Assembly: GCF_003576595.1 (NCBI RefSeq)
Contig: NZ_NQOU01000004.1
Span: forward strand, 1-64,000
Length of the DNA stretch: 64,000 bases
Direction: 5' to 3'
From: Neopusillimonas maritima
GTDB taxonomy: Bacteria; Pseudomonadota; Gammaproteobacteria; Burkholderiales; Burkholderiaceae_B
Shown here piece by piece: positions 36,529 through 45,312 of this stretch (positions are counted from its first letter, which is position 1; every line of letters starts with the position of its first letter). A program made the translations under genes and the position numbers. The notes below the pieces were generated by a model. That model was given only the letters and a program-made list of their open reading frames with translations, searched no databases and had not been told where the DNA came from.

Positions 36529-37354
36529 GCCGGCGCGCAATGGCCAGCGTAGCACCGGCATTATTCAACGTATAAAAATGCAACCCCGGAGCACCCTGAT
36601 CAAGCAGATCCTGGCATAAACGGGTCACGACCTCTGCCCCGAACGCCCGAATCGAGGCGAGGTCATCGCCGTAATCGGAGAGACGCTGACGAATCCAGCG
36701 CGGCACTTCCGCGCCGCACATGTCAGAGAACCGAACCAACTGATTATGGTTGGTAATGGGCATGATTCCAGGCACGATCGGCACACCCACGCCCTTTTCA
36801 CGCGCACGATCAACGAAATCGTAGTACGCATCCGCATTAAAAAAGTACTGGGTAATGGCGCTATCGGCACCGGCACGAACTTTCTCAACGAAATGATTCA
36901 AGTCTGCCTGCGCACCTTTGGCCTGGGGGTGGACTTCAGGATAAGCCGCTACTTCAATATGGAACCAGTCACCCGTTTGCTCACGAATAAACCGAACCAG
37001 ATCAACGGCGTAATGCAGCTCGCCTTTGTTCATCCCCATACCGGAGGGCAGGTCGCCCCGCAACGCCACCAGGCGGCGTACTCCTTGGTCTTTGTAATAC
37101 TGGAGTATGTCGCCCAATACAGCGCGGCTTGCACCGATACAAGATAAATGCGGTGCCGCTTCATAGCCCAATTTCTGCAGCAGGTCGACCGCATCGGCCG
37201 TACCTTCGCGAGTTGAGCCGCCGGCACCAAACGTAACACTAACGTAGGCGGGGTTTAATACTTCCAGCTCTTTGGCTGCTGCAGTTAGTTTGCCCCGCGC
37301 GTTTTCATCGCGCGGGGGGAAAAACTCTAGGCTTAAAGCCCGTGAAGAACTCAT
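36521..37354 (-). CDS. metF: 5,10-methylenetetrahydrofolate reductase
   Basis: This 277-residue FAD enzyme makes 5-methyl-THF for methionine synthesis. It begins SLEFFPPRDENARGKL and contains VSVTFGAGGSTREGTADAV near residue 38, RRLVALRGDLP near 97, and ADSAITQYFFNADAYYDF near 160. The start at 37354 overlaps the stop of the upstream holin-family gene as ATGA. It belongs to the ahcY-holin-metF unit below the SAH riboswitch, which is the standard betaproteobacterial arrangement. Confidence 0.93.
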   Translation of the reverse strand: MSSSRALSLEFFPPRDENARGKLTAAAKELEVLNPAYVSVTFGAGGSTREGTADAVDLLQKLGYEAAPHLSCIGASRAVLGDILQYYKDQGVRRLVALRGDLPSGMGMNKGELHYAVDLVRFIREQTGDWFHIEVAAYPEVHPQAKGAQADLNHFVEKVRAGADSAITQYFFNADAYYDFVDRAREKGVGVPIVPGIMPITNHNQLVRFSDMCGAEVPRWIRQRLSDYGDDLASIRAFGAEVVTRLCQDLLDQGAPGLHFYTLNNAGATLAIARRLT

Positions 37355-37689
37355 TTTGAAATCAGCCCCGACAAGAAACCCGAGATAATGCTGTAAATCA
37401 GTGCCCCCAACAAAGCCCACCAGAACCCGTTAACCTGGAACCCGCGCAAAATGGAGCCCGCGAACCAGAACACCAGCGCATTCAAGACCAACAGGAACAA
37501 ACCTAGCGTAACCACTGTGATCGGCAACGTAAGCAAAACCAACAGCGGCTTGACCAAAGTATTGAGCAAACCCAGTACCAAAGCGGCAATGAGTGCCGAC
37601 CAAAACGATGCAACCGTAATACCCGGCAAAATATAAGCCACGATTAACAATGCAACCGCATTTAAAACCCAGATGAGCAACAACTCCAT
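37351..37689 (-). CDS. Phage holin family IV-like small membrane protein
   Basis: This 112-residue hydrophobic protein has about four membrane segments (LLLIWVLNAVALLIVAYILPG, FWSALIAALVLGLLNTLV, LLVLLTLPITVVTLGLFLLVLNALVFWFAG, FWWALLGALIYSIISGFL). It matches the chromosomally encoded "mycobacterial 4 TMS phage holin" family, which is not necessarily phage-derived. It is conserved between ahcY and metF in related bacteria; function unknown. There are no phage genes nearby. Confidence 0.8.
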   Translation of the reverse strand: MELLLIWVLNAVALLIVAYILPGITVASFWSALIAALVLGLLNTLVKPLLVLLTLPITVVTLGLFLLVLNALVFWFAGSILRGFQVNGFWWALLGALIYSIISGFLSGLISK

Positions 37690-37749
37690 GGTCTGCCTCC
37701 TGTTGGCAAGGTGAAAAAACCTTTAATGCTTGAACAACCGATTCAACGC

Positions 37750-39165
37750 TTAATAACGATAGTGATCGGGCTTGTAAGGACCGTCGACCGACACGTTAAT
37801 GTAATCGGCCTGCTCCGGGGATAACTGCGTAAGATTGACACCCAGTTTTTTCAAGTGCAAACGGGCCACTTTTTCGTCGAGATGCTTGGGCAGAACATAA
37901 ACCTGGCCGTTTTGGTAGGCCTCACCACGAGTGAACAGCTCGATCTGCGCAATAGTTTGGTTGGTGAACGAGGCCGACATGACAAACGAGGGGTGCCCCG
38001 TTGCACAACCCAAATTCACCAAACGCCCTTGGGCCAGCAAAATAATGCGTTTGCCGTCGGGGAAAATCACGTGATCAACCTGAGGTTTGATTTCCTCCCA
38101 CTCGAGATCTTCAATACCGGCGACGTCGATTTCGTTGTCGAAGTGACCAATATTGCAAACGATCGCCTGGTCTTTCATACGCTCCATGTGCTGACGCGTG
38201 ATGACATGGTAATTACCGGTGGCGGTAACAAACATATCGGCTTTATCGCATGCCTCTTCCATGGTGACCACTTTGTAGCCTTCCATAGACGCCTGCAGCG
38301 CGCAAATGGGGTCAACTTCCGTTACCCAGACCTGGGCACGCAAGGCCGCCAATGCCTGTGCACAACCTTTGCCCACGTCGCCGAAGCCCACAACAACGGC
38401 CACCTTGCCGGCAACCATCACGTCGGTGGCACGCTTGATACCGTCGACCAATGACTCACGGCAACCATACAGGTTGTCGAACTTGGACTTGGTTACGGAG
38501 TCGTTCACATTGATGGCGGGAAAAGCGAGGTCGCCCTTCTTGGCCATTTGATACAAACGGTTCACGCCGGTGGTGGTTTCTTCTGTAACGCCTTTAATTT
38601 GCGCCAAACGTGTGGAATACCAGTTGGCGTCCTTTTGCAATTGGGCCTTAATGGCGGCAAACAGAACCCGTTCTTCTTCGCTGCCGGGGTTATTCAGCAC
38701 GGAGAGGTCTTTCTCGGCCTTTGCGCCAAGGTGCAAGAGCAATGTGGCATCGCCGCCGTCATCAAGAATCATGTTGGCTTGCTCACCGGGCCAGTCGAAA
38801 ATTTTGTGGGTGTATTGCCAGTAGTCTTCCAGCGTTTCACCCTTGATGGCAAAAACGGGGTTGCCTGCAGCAGCAATAGCAGCCGCAGCGTGGTCTTGCG
38901 TGGAGTAAATATTGCACGATGCCCAACGCACTTCAGCACCCAACGCAACCAACGTTTCAATAAGAACGGCGGTTTGAATGGTCATGTGCAGGCTGCCGGC
39001 AATGCGCGCACCTTTCAGCGGTTGCGCGGCGGCATACTCTTCACGCGTGGCCATGAGGCCCGGCATTTCAGTTTCGGCAATGGCGATTTCACGGCGGCCC
39101 CATTCGGCCAGCCCGATATCGGCAACGATGTAGTCTTGTACGGAATTGTCAGCAACAGTGTTCAT
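37750..39165 (-). CDS. ahcY: S-adenosylhomocysteine hydrolase
   Basis: This 471-residue NAD-dependent enzyme splits SAH into adenosine and homocysteine. Key regions: [21 protein letters not shown] near residue 56, [24 protein letters not shown] near 235, the Rossmann motif [16 protein letters not shown] near 263, and a C-terminal KPDHYRY. The start at 39165 has AGGGG about nine bases upstream. The open frame continues to 39375, but that part is the SAH riboswitch and leader, not protein. Confidence 0.95.
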   Translation of the reverse strand: MNTVADNSVQDYIVADIGLAEWGRREIAIAETEMPGLMATREEYAAAQPLKGARIAGSLHMTIQTAVLIETLVALGAEVRWASCNIYSTQDHAAAAIAAAGNPVFAIKGETLEDYWQYTHKIFDWPGEQANMILDDGGDATLLLHLGAKAEKDLSVLNNPGSEEERVLFAAIKAQLQKDANWYSTRLAQIKGVTEETTTGVNRLYQMAKKGDLAFPAINVNDSVTKSKFDNLYGCRESLVDGIKRATDVMVAGKVAVVVGFGDVGKGCAQALAALRAQVWVTEVDPICALQASMEGYKVVTMEEACDKADMFVTATGNYHVITRQHMERMKDQAIVCNIGHFDNEIDVAGIEDLEWEEIKPQVDHVIFPDGKRIILLAQGRLVNLGCATGHPSFVMSASFTNQTIAQIELFTRGEAYQNGQVYVLPKHLDEKVARLHLKKLGVNLTQLSPEQADYINVSVDGPYKPDHYRY

Positions 39166-39240
39166 GGTGGTAAAACCCCTAAACCTGCTTAAGCCAACGA
39201 GATGAACAACGCTTTTGCCCATCGTCGCCTGCCGTGCAGG

Positions 39241-39325
39241 TGATGATGAGCGCCGTTGTACTAAAAAGAAGTGGATGACCCTGAGCCTAGCGGGAAAACC
39301 CGTCGCAGCGCCCCTCAGGGAAGCC
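39241..39325 (-). ncRNA. SAH riboswitch upstream of ahcY
   Basis: On the minus strand, CCCTGAG (39314-39320) pairs with CTCAGGG (39279-39285) to form P1. The strongly conserved core GGGGCGCTGCGACGGG follows the first arm, CTAGGCTCAGGG closes it, and downstream AACGGCGCTC supplies the pseudoknot partner of GGGCGC. Sequence, spacing and position before ahcY all match the known SAH riboswitch class, an on-switch that raises ahcY expression when SAH builds up. About 75 bases separate it from the ahcY ATG. Confidence 0.9.
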
Positions 39326-39385
39326 AGTATTGTAACGTAGTTGCGGCAAATTTCCAGATCGGACCGACGTATCACCGCCTGAAGG

Positions 39386-39601
39386 TCAAGATTTTCGCCG
39401 CGGATATCCCTGGGCCTTAATGCGCACCCAAACAGCGCGCTTTTCTTCTTCGGATAAAAACACCCAATTGGCCACTTCCATGGCTGTTCTGCCGCACCCG
39501 CGACAAATATCGTCGTACAGCGTCGAGCACACCGCTACGCAAGGCGAGTCGGTAGGCGTCAGGCGACTGTTGTTGTCGGGGTTACGGACAGAATCAGACA
39601 C
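39386..39601 (-). CDS. DUF1289 domain-containing protein
   Basis: This 71-residue protein has the DUF1289 cysteine pattern: [28 protein letters not shown], then a short charged C-terminus. The four clustered cysteines suggest a metal or Fe-S site; function unknown. It lies 14 bases after metK, in the same orientation, and ends just upstream of the SAH riboswitch. Confidence 0.8.
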   Translation of the reverse strand: MSDSVRNPDNNSRLTPTDSPCVAVCSTLYDDICRGCGRTAMEVANWVFLSEEEKRAVWVRIKAQGYPRRKS

Positions 39602-39615
39602 AAAGTACCTTTTGA

Positions 39616-40779
39616 TTAATGCGCTTTCTTGAGCACATCAACCTTGTCGGTGGCTTCCCACGTGAATTCCGGTTCAGGACGACCGAAATGACCATAGGCA
39701 GCCGTTTTGCTGTAAATGGGGCGCAGCAGGTTAAGCATGTTGATAATACCCTTGGGACGCAGGTCGAAATGCTCGCGCACCAACAACGCAATTTTGTCGT
39801 CGGGAATCACGCCGGTGCCGTTGGTATGGATGGTGATGTTAATCGGCTCGGCCACGCCGATGGCATAACTGATCTGTACCTGACACTCGCGCGCCAATCC
39901 GGCAGCCACCACATTCTTGGCCACATAACGTGCCGCATACGCCGCCGAACGATCGACCTTGGACGGGTCTTTGCCCGAGAATGCCCCACCACCATGCGGG
40001 CAGGCGCCACCATAAGTGTCAACAATAATTTTCCGACCGGTTAAGCCGCAATCACCCTGCGGGCCGCCAATCACGAAAATACCGGTGGGGTTAATCATGA
40101 ACTTGGTTTTATCGGTAAGCAGACCTTCAGGAATGATGGGTTTAACGATTTCCTCAATCACGGCTTCACGAATATCGGCCTGGGAAATTTCAGGCGCATG
40201 CTGGGTCGACAGCACCACAGTGTCAACCTCAACAGGCTTCCCATCGACGTAGCGGAAGGTAACCTGTGACTTGGCGTCGGGACGCAGCCAGGGCAAACGG
40301 CCGTCTTTGCGCAGTTCGCTTTGACGCTGAACCAAACGGTGGGCATACCAAATGGGGGCAGGCATGAGGTCGGGGGTTTCGTCGCAGGCGTAACCAAACA
40401 TTAAGCCCTGGTCGCCGGCGCCTTGATCCATGTTTTGCTCGGGGTTACGGTCGACCCCTTGGGCGATATCCGGTGACTGCTTGTCGTACGCCACCAAAAC
40501 AGCACAACCTTTGTAGTCGATACCGTAATCGGTGTTGTCGTAGCCGATACGCTTGATGGTATCGCGGGCCACCTGGATGTAATCGACATTCGCAGTTGTA
40601 GTAATTTCCCCAGCCAATACCACCAGCCCGGTATTGCACAGCGTTTCCGCCGCAACACGCGCGAAAGGATCCTGCTCGAAAATAGCATCGAGAATGGAGT
40701 CGGAGATTTGGTCGGCAACCTTGTCGGGGTGGCCTTCGGAAACAGATTCAGAGGTAAAAAGAAAATCGTTACTGGACAC
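39616..40779 (-). CDS. metK: S-adenosylmethionine synthetase
   Basis: This 387-residue enzyme makes SAM from methionine and ATP. Motifs: [14 protein letters not shown] near residue 12, [12 protein letters not shown] near 118, and [22 protein letters not shown] near 255. I chose the GTG at 40779 because AAGGA lies 8 bases ahead of it, whereas the ATG at 40788 directly abuts that site. GTG also gives the usual MetK N-terminus ([12 protein letters not shown]). It heads the metK-DUF1289 unit ahead of ahcY-holin-metF, so the SAM cycle is grouped here. Confidence 0.93.
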   Translation of the reverse strand: MSSNDFLFTSESVSEGHPDKVADQISDSILDAIFEQDPFARVAAETLCNTGLVVLAGEITTTANVDYIQVARDTIKRIGYDNTDYGIDYKGCAVLVAYDKQSPDIAQGVDRNPEQNMDQGAGDQGLMFGYACDETPDLMPAPIWYAHRLVQRQSELRKDGRLPWLRPDAKSQVTFRYVDGKPVEVDTVVLSTQHAPEISQADIREAVIEEIVKPIIPEGLLTDKTKFMINPTGIFVIGGPQGDCGLTGRKIIVDTYGGACPHGGGAFSGKDPSKVDRSAAYAARYVAKNVVAAGLARECQVQISYAIGVAEPINITIHTNGTGVIPDDKIALLVREHFDLRPKGIINMLNLLRPIYSKTAAYGHFGRPEPEFTWEATDKVDVLKKAH

Positions 40780-40802
40780 AGCAGACATCCTTATAAATTA
40801 AG

Positions 40803-40921
40803 GCCGTGTACTTCGGCACTGAGGTTGAACATTGCGTTGCACCTCTGATACCTGCCTGTGCAGTTGCGATCTGGGCGCGACGCTTTAGCGGAATATTGCG
40901 CCTTCGGTTAAAAAATTAACC
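40803..40921 (-). other. Structured 5' untranslated region of metK
   Basis: No gene. The metK leader has a GCCG/CGGC hairpin (40803-40817), a GAGGT/ACCTC hairpin (40821-40845), and a 16-base palindrome GGTTAAAAAATTAACC (40906-40921). These could be a regulatory RNA element or an operator, but I do not recognise a named SAM riboswitch class here. Confidence 0.35.
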
Positions 40922-41029
40922 AGCGGCTGTCGCCCCGCAAGTTGTCGGTTAACTCGGCGACATTTTTTATTTTAAGCGAAAATAACAAGTTGTACTGTTT
41001 ATGCTCATAATTTGCGCTTATAAGCCGCC

Positions 41030-41890
41030 ATGCTGCTTTTTCTGTTTCGTTTATTGTCGTTTTTACCATTATCAGTTTTACACGCCCTGGGGCGCGTAGG
41101 CGGGCGAATGGTGTATCGCTTTCCCGACAAATATCGCGAGCGTCTACAAGACAACGCAAGGCAAGCCGGCTACACCAACCCCGCATTCGCCCTGGAATCG
41201 GCCGCACAAGCCGGTGCGATGATCATGGAGTTGCCGAAAGTTTGGCTGAAGAATGAAGAAAGCCTGGCTATGGTAGTAAGTGACGACAACCACGTTGTAG
41301 AGGCCGCGCTGGCAGAGGGGCGCGGCGTACTTTATCTCACACCCCATTTGGGATGCTTTGAAATTACCGCGCGTTATTTAACCCGGCATGGACCTATTAC
41401 GGTCATGTTCCGCCCACCCCGCAAACCCATTCTGGCTCCCATTATGGAAAGCGCGCGTAATGCACCCGGCTTGCGTGCGGTGCCCGCCAACCGACAAGGG
41501 GTGAAAGAATTCGTTAAGGCGCTTAGAAAAGGCGAAGCGGTAGGAATGCTGCCCGACCAGGCGCCGGGGGAAGGCGAAGGTGTATGGGCTCCCTTTTTTG
41601 GGCGCCACGCCTACACGATGACTTTAGCCGGGAAACTCGCGGCACAAACCGGCGTAGCTGTCATCATGACGGCAGGCGAACGCCTGCCTCAAGGTAAAGG
41701 TTGGCGCATCCATTACGTTCGCCTGCCCGATCCCTTCCCTACCGATGCACTCGCGCAGGCAACGCTTATCAACCAGGCCATGGAGACACTGATCCGACGC
41801 TTCCCCGAACAGTATCTTTGGAGCTACAACCGTTACAAAACTCCGGCCGGCGCGCCTCCTCAGCCCAACAATGCAACACATGACTCTTAG
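41030..41890 (+). CDS. Lipid A biosynthesis acyltransferase (LpxL/HtrB family)
   Basis: This 286-residue inner-membrane acyltransferase adds a secondary acyl chain to lipid A. A hydrophobic N-terminus (LLFLFRLLSFLPLSVLHALG) anchors it. The catalytic HxxxxE/D-type motif is HLGCFE near residue 105, followed by VMFRPPRKPILAPIMESAR and the GMLPDQAPGEGEGVWAPFFG loop near 175. It overlaps a second acyltransferase gene by 20 bases, so the pair is co-translated. Confidence 0.9.
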   Translation: MLLFLFRLLSFLPLSVLHALGRVGGRMVYRFPDKYRERLQDNARQAGYTNPAFALESAAQAGAMIMELPKVWLKNEESLAMVVSDDNHVVEAALAEGRGVLYLTPHLGCFEITARYLTRHGPITVMFRPPRKPILAPIMESARNAPGLRAVPANRQGVKEFVKALRKGEAVGMLPDQAPGEGEGVWAPFFGRHAYTMTLAGKLAAQTGVAVIMTAGERLPQGKGWRIHYVRLPDPFPTDALAQATLINQAMETLIRRFPEQYLWSYNRYKTPAGAPPQPNNATHDS

Positions 41891-42770
41891 TAAATCCACA
41901 CTTCTTCGCGCCGTTTTTGAGTATTTTGGCCGCTGCCCAACCCGAACACGTTTGCGATGGGGACGTATTCTTGGGTGGCTCACCCCCCGGCTCATGCGAT
42001 CACGCGCACATATTGTGCGTACCAATTTGCGGCTGTGTTTCCCAAATCTTTCAATTAAAGAACGCGAGGCGCTGCTGCATCGACATTTCTATTTATTGGC
42101 GCAATCCATTATTGACCGAGGCCTTATCTGGTTTGGTGCGCCCGACCGCGTTGCGCGAACAGTCAAAATAAGCGGGCTGGAACACTTCGATGCGCTGCTA
42201 CAGGCCAACCGCAAGATATTGGTTCTGGCCCCGCACTTTGTCGGGCTTGATGCCGCCGGCTCAAGGCTGACAATGCACAGCAAGCGCACAGCCACGTTTT
42301 ACACCCCTTCGAGCGATCATGATGTCGACGCACTCATGCGGGAAGGTCGCGCGCGCTTCAACGAATCATTCCTGATCAGCCGCAAAGACGGCATTCGCGG
42401 GTTGATACGACTGTTACGTCAGGGCATTCCCATTTATTACCTGCCCGACATGGATTTCGGCCCGAAGGGCGCCGTATTTGTGCCCTTTTTCGGCGTGCCT
42501 GCAGCGACACTGCCCAGTACCGCCCAAATCGCACAATCCTGGGATGCCGCAGTATTGCCCATTATCAGTAATCTTGACCTGGCAACCGGGGTCTACAATG
42601 TCCGTATTCTGCCTCCCGTGCCCGACTTCCCCGGCGACGACGACCTTAGCGCGGCCACCGCGCGCATCAATCGGCTCATTGAAGACTGGGTGCGGGAAGA
42701 CCCCGCGCAGTACTATTGGGTACATCGACGCTTCAAAACACGCCCCAACGACGGCCCCAAACCTTACTAG
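41871..42770 (+). CDS. Lipid A biosynthesis acyltransferase, second copy (LpxL/LpxM family)
   Basis: This 299-residue acyltransferase has the catalytic motif HFVGLD near residue 122, the YYLPDMDFGPKGAVFVPFFGVPAAT loop near 188, and the VREDPAQYYWVHRRFKTRP ending typical of Kdo2-lipid A acyltransferases. It probably adds a different acyl chain or position from the upstream paralogue. ATG 41871 overlaps the preceding gene; ATG 41880 is an alternative. Confidence 0.9.
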   Translation: MQHMTLSKSTLLRAVFEYFGRCPTRTRLRWGRILGWLTPRLMRSRAHIVRTNLRLCFPNLSIKEREALLHRHFYLLAQSIIDRGLIWFGAPDRVARTVKISGLEHFDALLQANRKILVLAPHFVGLDAAGSRLTMHSKRTATFYTPSSDHDVDALMREGRARFNESFLISRKDGIRGLIRLLRQGIPIYYLPDMDFGPKGAVFVPFFGVPAATLPSTAQIAQSWDAAVLPIISNLDLATGVYNVRILPPVPDFPGDDDLSAATARINRLIEDWVREDPAQYYWVHRRFKTRPNDGPKPY

Positions 42771-42778
42771 TGAACACC

Positions 42779-43654
42779 ATGACGATCTGGACATTCACCA
42801 AAATGCACGGCGCAGGCAATGACTTCATTGTCCTGGACGGCATACGCCAGCCAATCGAGATGACACCACAACGCGCCCGTGCGCTGGCAGATCGTCATTT
42901 CGGCATTGGCGCCGACCAGATCCTGTTGGTCGATACCCCATCACACCCCGACGCCGACTTTCGTTACCGGGTATTCAACTCCGACGGCAGTGAAGTGGAG
43001 CACTGCGGCAACGGCGCGCGATGCTTTGTCCGCTTCATCCACGAGCAAGGGCTTTCAAAACGAAACCCCTTAAAAGCCGAAATACAAACCGGCCTGATTG
43101 TATTAACTGAAACCGACAACGGCGAAGTTATCGTGAACATGGGCCAAACGCGCTTCACCCCTGCAGATGTCCACTTCGATACTTCGGCCTTAAGCAATGA
43201 AACACAAGGTGAAGACACGGTCTGGCAGTTACCGTTAACGGCCTGTGCCTCTCCCGTTCGTATTTCACTGGTTGCCATCTCGAACCCACACGCTGTTCAG
43301 GTTGTGGAAAACATCGCCACCGCGCCCGTAGCTGAACTGGGCCCGTTAATTGAGTCGCATCCTCGCTTTGCCCAGCGTGTTAACGCTGGTTTTATGGAAG
43401 TGGTCGACCGCCACACCATCAAGCTGCGCGTGTATGAACGGGGTGCAGGTGAAACCTTGTCATGTGGCACGGGTGCCTGCGCAGCAGCGGTGGCAGGCAT
43501 ACGCCGCGGCCTGCTCGACAACCCGGTAACAGTGCATACCCGGGGCGGCACGCTAACAATCGACTGGGCGAATCCCGACCTTTATATGACCGGCCCCGCA
43601 ACAACTGTGTTTACCGGGCGGGTGGACATTGATAAGCTTACGCAACACGACTGA
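42779..43654 (+). CDS. dapF: Diaminopimelate epimerase
   Basis: This 291-residue enzyme converts LL- to meso-diaminopimelate for lysine and peptidoglycan synthesis. The two catalytic cysteines are in EHCGNGARCFVRF (about residue 78) and LSCGTGACAAAVAG (about 230). N-terminus FTKMHGAGNDFIVLDG is canonical. ATG 42779 chosen; a GTG at 42770 overlapping the upstream TAG is possible. It is followed by the DUF484 and xerC genes, the common dapF-DUF484-xerC order. Confidence 0.94.
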   Translation: MTIWTFTKMHGAGNDFIVLDGIRQPIEMTPQRARALADRHFGIGADQILLVDTPSHPDADFRYRVFNSDGSEVEHCGNGARCFVRFIHEQGLSKRNPLKAEIQTGLIVLTETDNGEVIVNMGQTRFTPADVHFDTSALSNETQGEDTVWQLPLTACASPVRISLVAISNPHAVQVVENIATAPVAELGPLIESHPRFAQRVNAGFMEVVDRHTIKLRVYERGAGETLSCGTGACAAAVAGIRRGLLDNPVTVHTRGGTLTIDWANPDLYMTGPATTVFTGRVDIDKLTQHD

Positions 43655-43671
43655 ACAAGGATAATTGGCAC

Positions 43672-44325
43672 ATGAGCGCCTCCACCTTCACCCCCGAAGA
43701 AATCGCCCGTTTTCTGGCAAGCAACCCTGATTTTTTCCAGGAGCACGCAGAAGTATTCTCTGAGTTACGGGTTCCGCACCCACATGAAACACGGGCAATT
43801 TCTTTGGGTGAGCGCCAAATTCTTACGCTTCGCGCCAAAACCAAAGACCTTGAATGGCGCCTGTCGGGTTTAATCAACAACGCATCGGGCAACGAAAAAA
43901 TCAGTCGCACCCTTACAAGCTGGTGCTGCCGGATGCTGGCCGAACCACAAGCTGAGCGCCTGCCTCAGTTAATTGTCGAACACCTGTCGTCGTTGTTCGA
44001 ACTACCCAACACCACGCTGAAAGTGTGGGGGCTTTCACAGTGCAACGACACGCATTTCACCGACGGTATTACGGAAGAAATAAAACAATATGCAAACGCC
44101 CTGAACGCACCCTACTGCGGGCCGGTTATCGACCAGCCTGTTCTGGCCTGGCTGAGCGCACCCGCGCAATCACTGGCGGTGGTCCCCATGAAAGACGATT
44201 CAGGTGTGTTTGGCTTGCTGGTTTTGGGTGCAGAAGACAAAGACCGATTCCAGCCCGACATGGGCACGGCATTCCTGGAAATATTAAGCTCGCTGGCCTC
44301 GTCCGCGCTTTCGCGTTTGAAATAG
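43672..44325 (+). CDS. DUF484 family protein
   Basis: This 217-residue protein begins with the DUF484 signature FTPEEIARFLASNPDFFQEHAEVFSELRVPHPHETRAISLGERQ and has a GAF-like C-terminal half (SLAVVPMKDDSGVFGLLVLGAEDKDRFQPDMG). DUF484 genes sit between dapF and xerC in many proteobacteria; the function is unknown. AAGGA lies upstream of the ATG. Confidence 0.88.
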   Translation: MSASTFTPEEIARFLASNPDFFQEHAEVFSELRVPHPHETRAISLGERQILTLRAKTKDLEWRLSGLINNASGNEKISRTLTSWCCRMLAEPQAERLPQLIVEHLSSLFELPNTTLKVWGLSQCNDTHFTDGITEEIKQYANALNAPYCGPVIDQPVLAWLSAPAQSLAVVPMKDDSGVFGLLVLGAEDKDRFQPDMGTAFLEILSSLASSALSRLK

Positions 44326-44335
44326 GATGAACGCC

Positions 44336-45289
44336 ATGAACGCACTGCCCGAACCTGTGCGTCAATGGCTGATTCACCTGGAAACGAATCGTCGGTATTC
44401 GCGCCATACATTGCAGGCCTACGAACACGATCTGGCACAGCTGATTACACTGAATCCAGACACCACGCTGGAAAACCTGCGTGAAGATCACATTCGGCGC
44501 ACTATCGCCCGCCTACGCAGCCAGGGCCATCAACCTCGCAGCCTGGCCCGCGCACTTGCCGCGTGGCGCGGCTTTTATCAATGGTGGGCTCCACAGGCCG
44601 GCTTAAACGAAAACCCGGCAAAAGGCGTTCGTGCCCCTAAGGCAGCCCGCCCATTGCCCAAAGCGCTTTCCGTTGAACAAACACAAGCCTTGCTCGACCG
44701 GCCCGGGTTGCCCCCGCCGGAGTCCAACATCGAGCATCGTGATCAAGCCATGTTTGAAATTCTGTATTCCAGTGGTTTGCGCCTCGCGGAACTGGTTAGC
44801 CTCGACTGGCGTTACCATCGCACCGATCAATACACTTCCATCAGTTGGATTGACCTTCCCAGCGCCCAGGCAACGATTACCGGAAAAGGCGGGAAAACAC
44901 GCCAGGTACCGTTGGGACGCCACGCGGTCCGCGCAGTACAACAATGGCTTGAAGTGCGCCACACATTGCAACCAAGCGAACCCGATACCGACACCCAGGC
45001 CGCTCTTTTCCTTGGGGAGCGAGGCAAACGCATTAGCCCGCGTGTCGTTCAGTTGCAATTGAACAAACTGGCGCATCGGCTGGGCCTGCCGGTAAACGTT
45101 CACCCGCACAGCCTACGCCATAGTTTTGCCAGCCATATGCTGCAGTCGGCACAAGACTTAAGGGCTGTACAGGAACTATTAGGACACGCCAATATTTCCA
45201 CAACCCAAATTTACACGCGTCTCGACTTCCAACACCTGGCTAAAGCTTACGACCAGGCCCACCCGCGAGCCACGCGCAAAAACAAGTAG
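44336..45289 (+). CDS. xerC: Tyrosine recombinase XerC
   Basis: This 317-residue site-specific recombinase resolves chromosome dimers at dif with XerD. N-terminal SAM-like DNA-binding domain (about 1-95) and catalytic domain with the Arg in SSGLRLAELVSLD (about 150), HPHSLRHSFASHML with His and Arg, the second His in LGHANIS, and the nucleophile Tyr in TTQIYTRLD near 292. The start at 44336 has AGGA 8 bases upstream; ATG 44327 is an alternative. It is a chromosomal Xer protein, not an integrase of a mobile element. Confidence 0.92.
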   Translation: MNALPEPVRQWLIHLETNRRYSRHTLQAYEHDLAQLITLNPDTTLENLREDHIRRTIARLRSQGHQPRSLARALAAWRGFYQWWAPQAGLNENPAKGVRAPKAARPLPKALSVEQTQALLDRPGLPPPESNIEHRDQAMFEILYSSGLRLAELVSLDWRYHRTDQYTSISWIDLPSAQATITGKGGKTRQVPLGRHAVRAVQQWLEVRHTLQPSEPDTDTQAALFLGERGKRISPRVVQLQLNKLAHRLGLPVNVHPHSLRHSFASHMLQSAQDLRAVQELLGHANISTTQIYTRLDFQHLAKAYDQAHPRATRKNK

Positions 45290-45312
45290 CAGCGTCGGCC
45301 CGCGCCTGACAC

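Noticed and set aside
37351-37689. Holin-family gene as a prophage remnant
   Set aside because: It is a chromosomal membrane family member in a metabolic operon; no other phage genes are seen.
39166-39375. 70-residue N-terminal extension of AhcY
   Set aside because: This stretch contains the SAH riboswitch and leader; the normal AhcY N-terminus with a ribosome-binding site starts at 39165.
40928-40968. Terminator-like hairpin (TGTCGCC / GGCGACA plus T-run) on the + strand
   Set aside because: No plus-strand gene lies upstream to be terminated, and the loop is 21 bases long. It might be an attenuator before the lipid A gene, but support is too thin.
44336-45289. Tyrosine recombinase as an integrase of a mobile element
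   Set aside because: Its position in dapF-DUF484-xerC and its sequence fit chromosomal XerC. No attachment sites or element genes are nearby.
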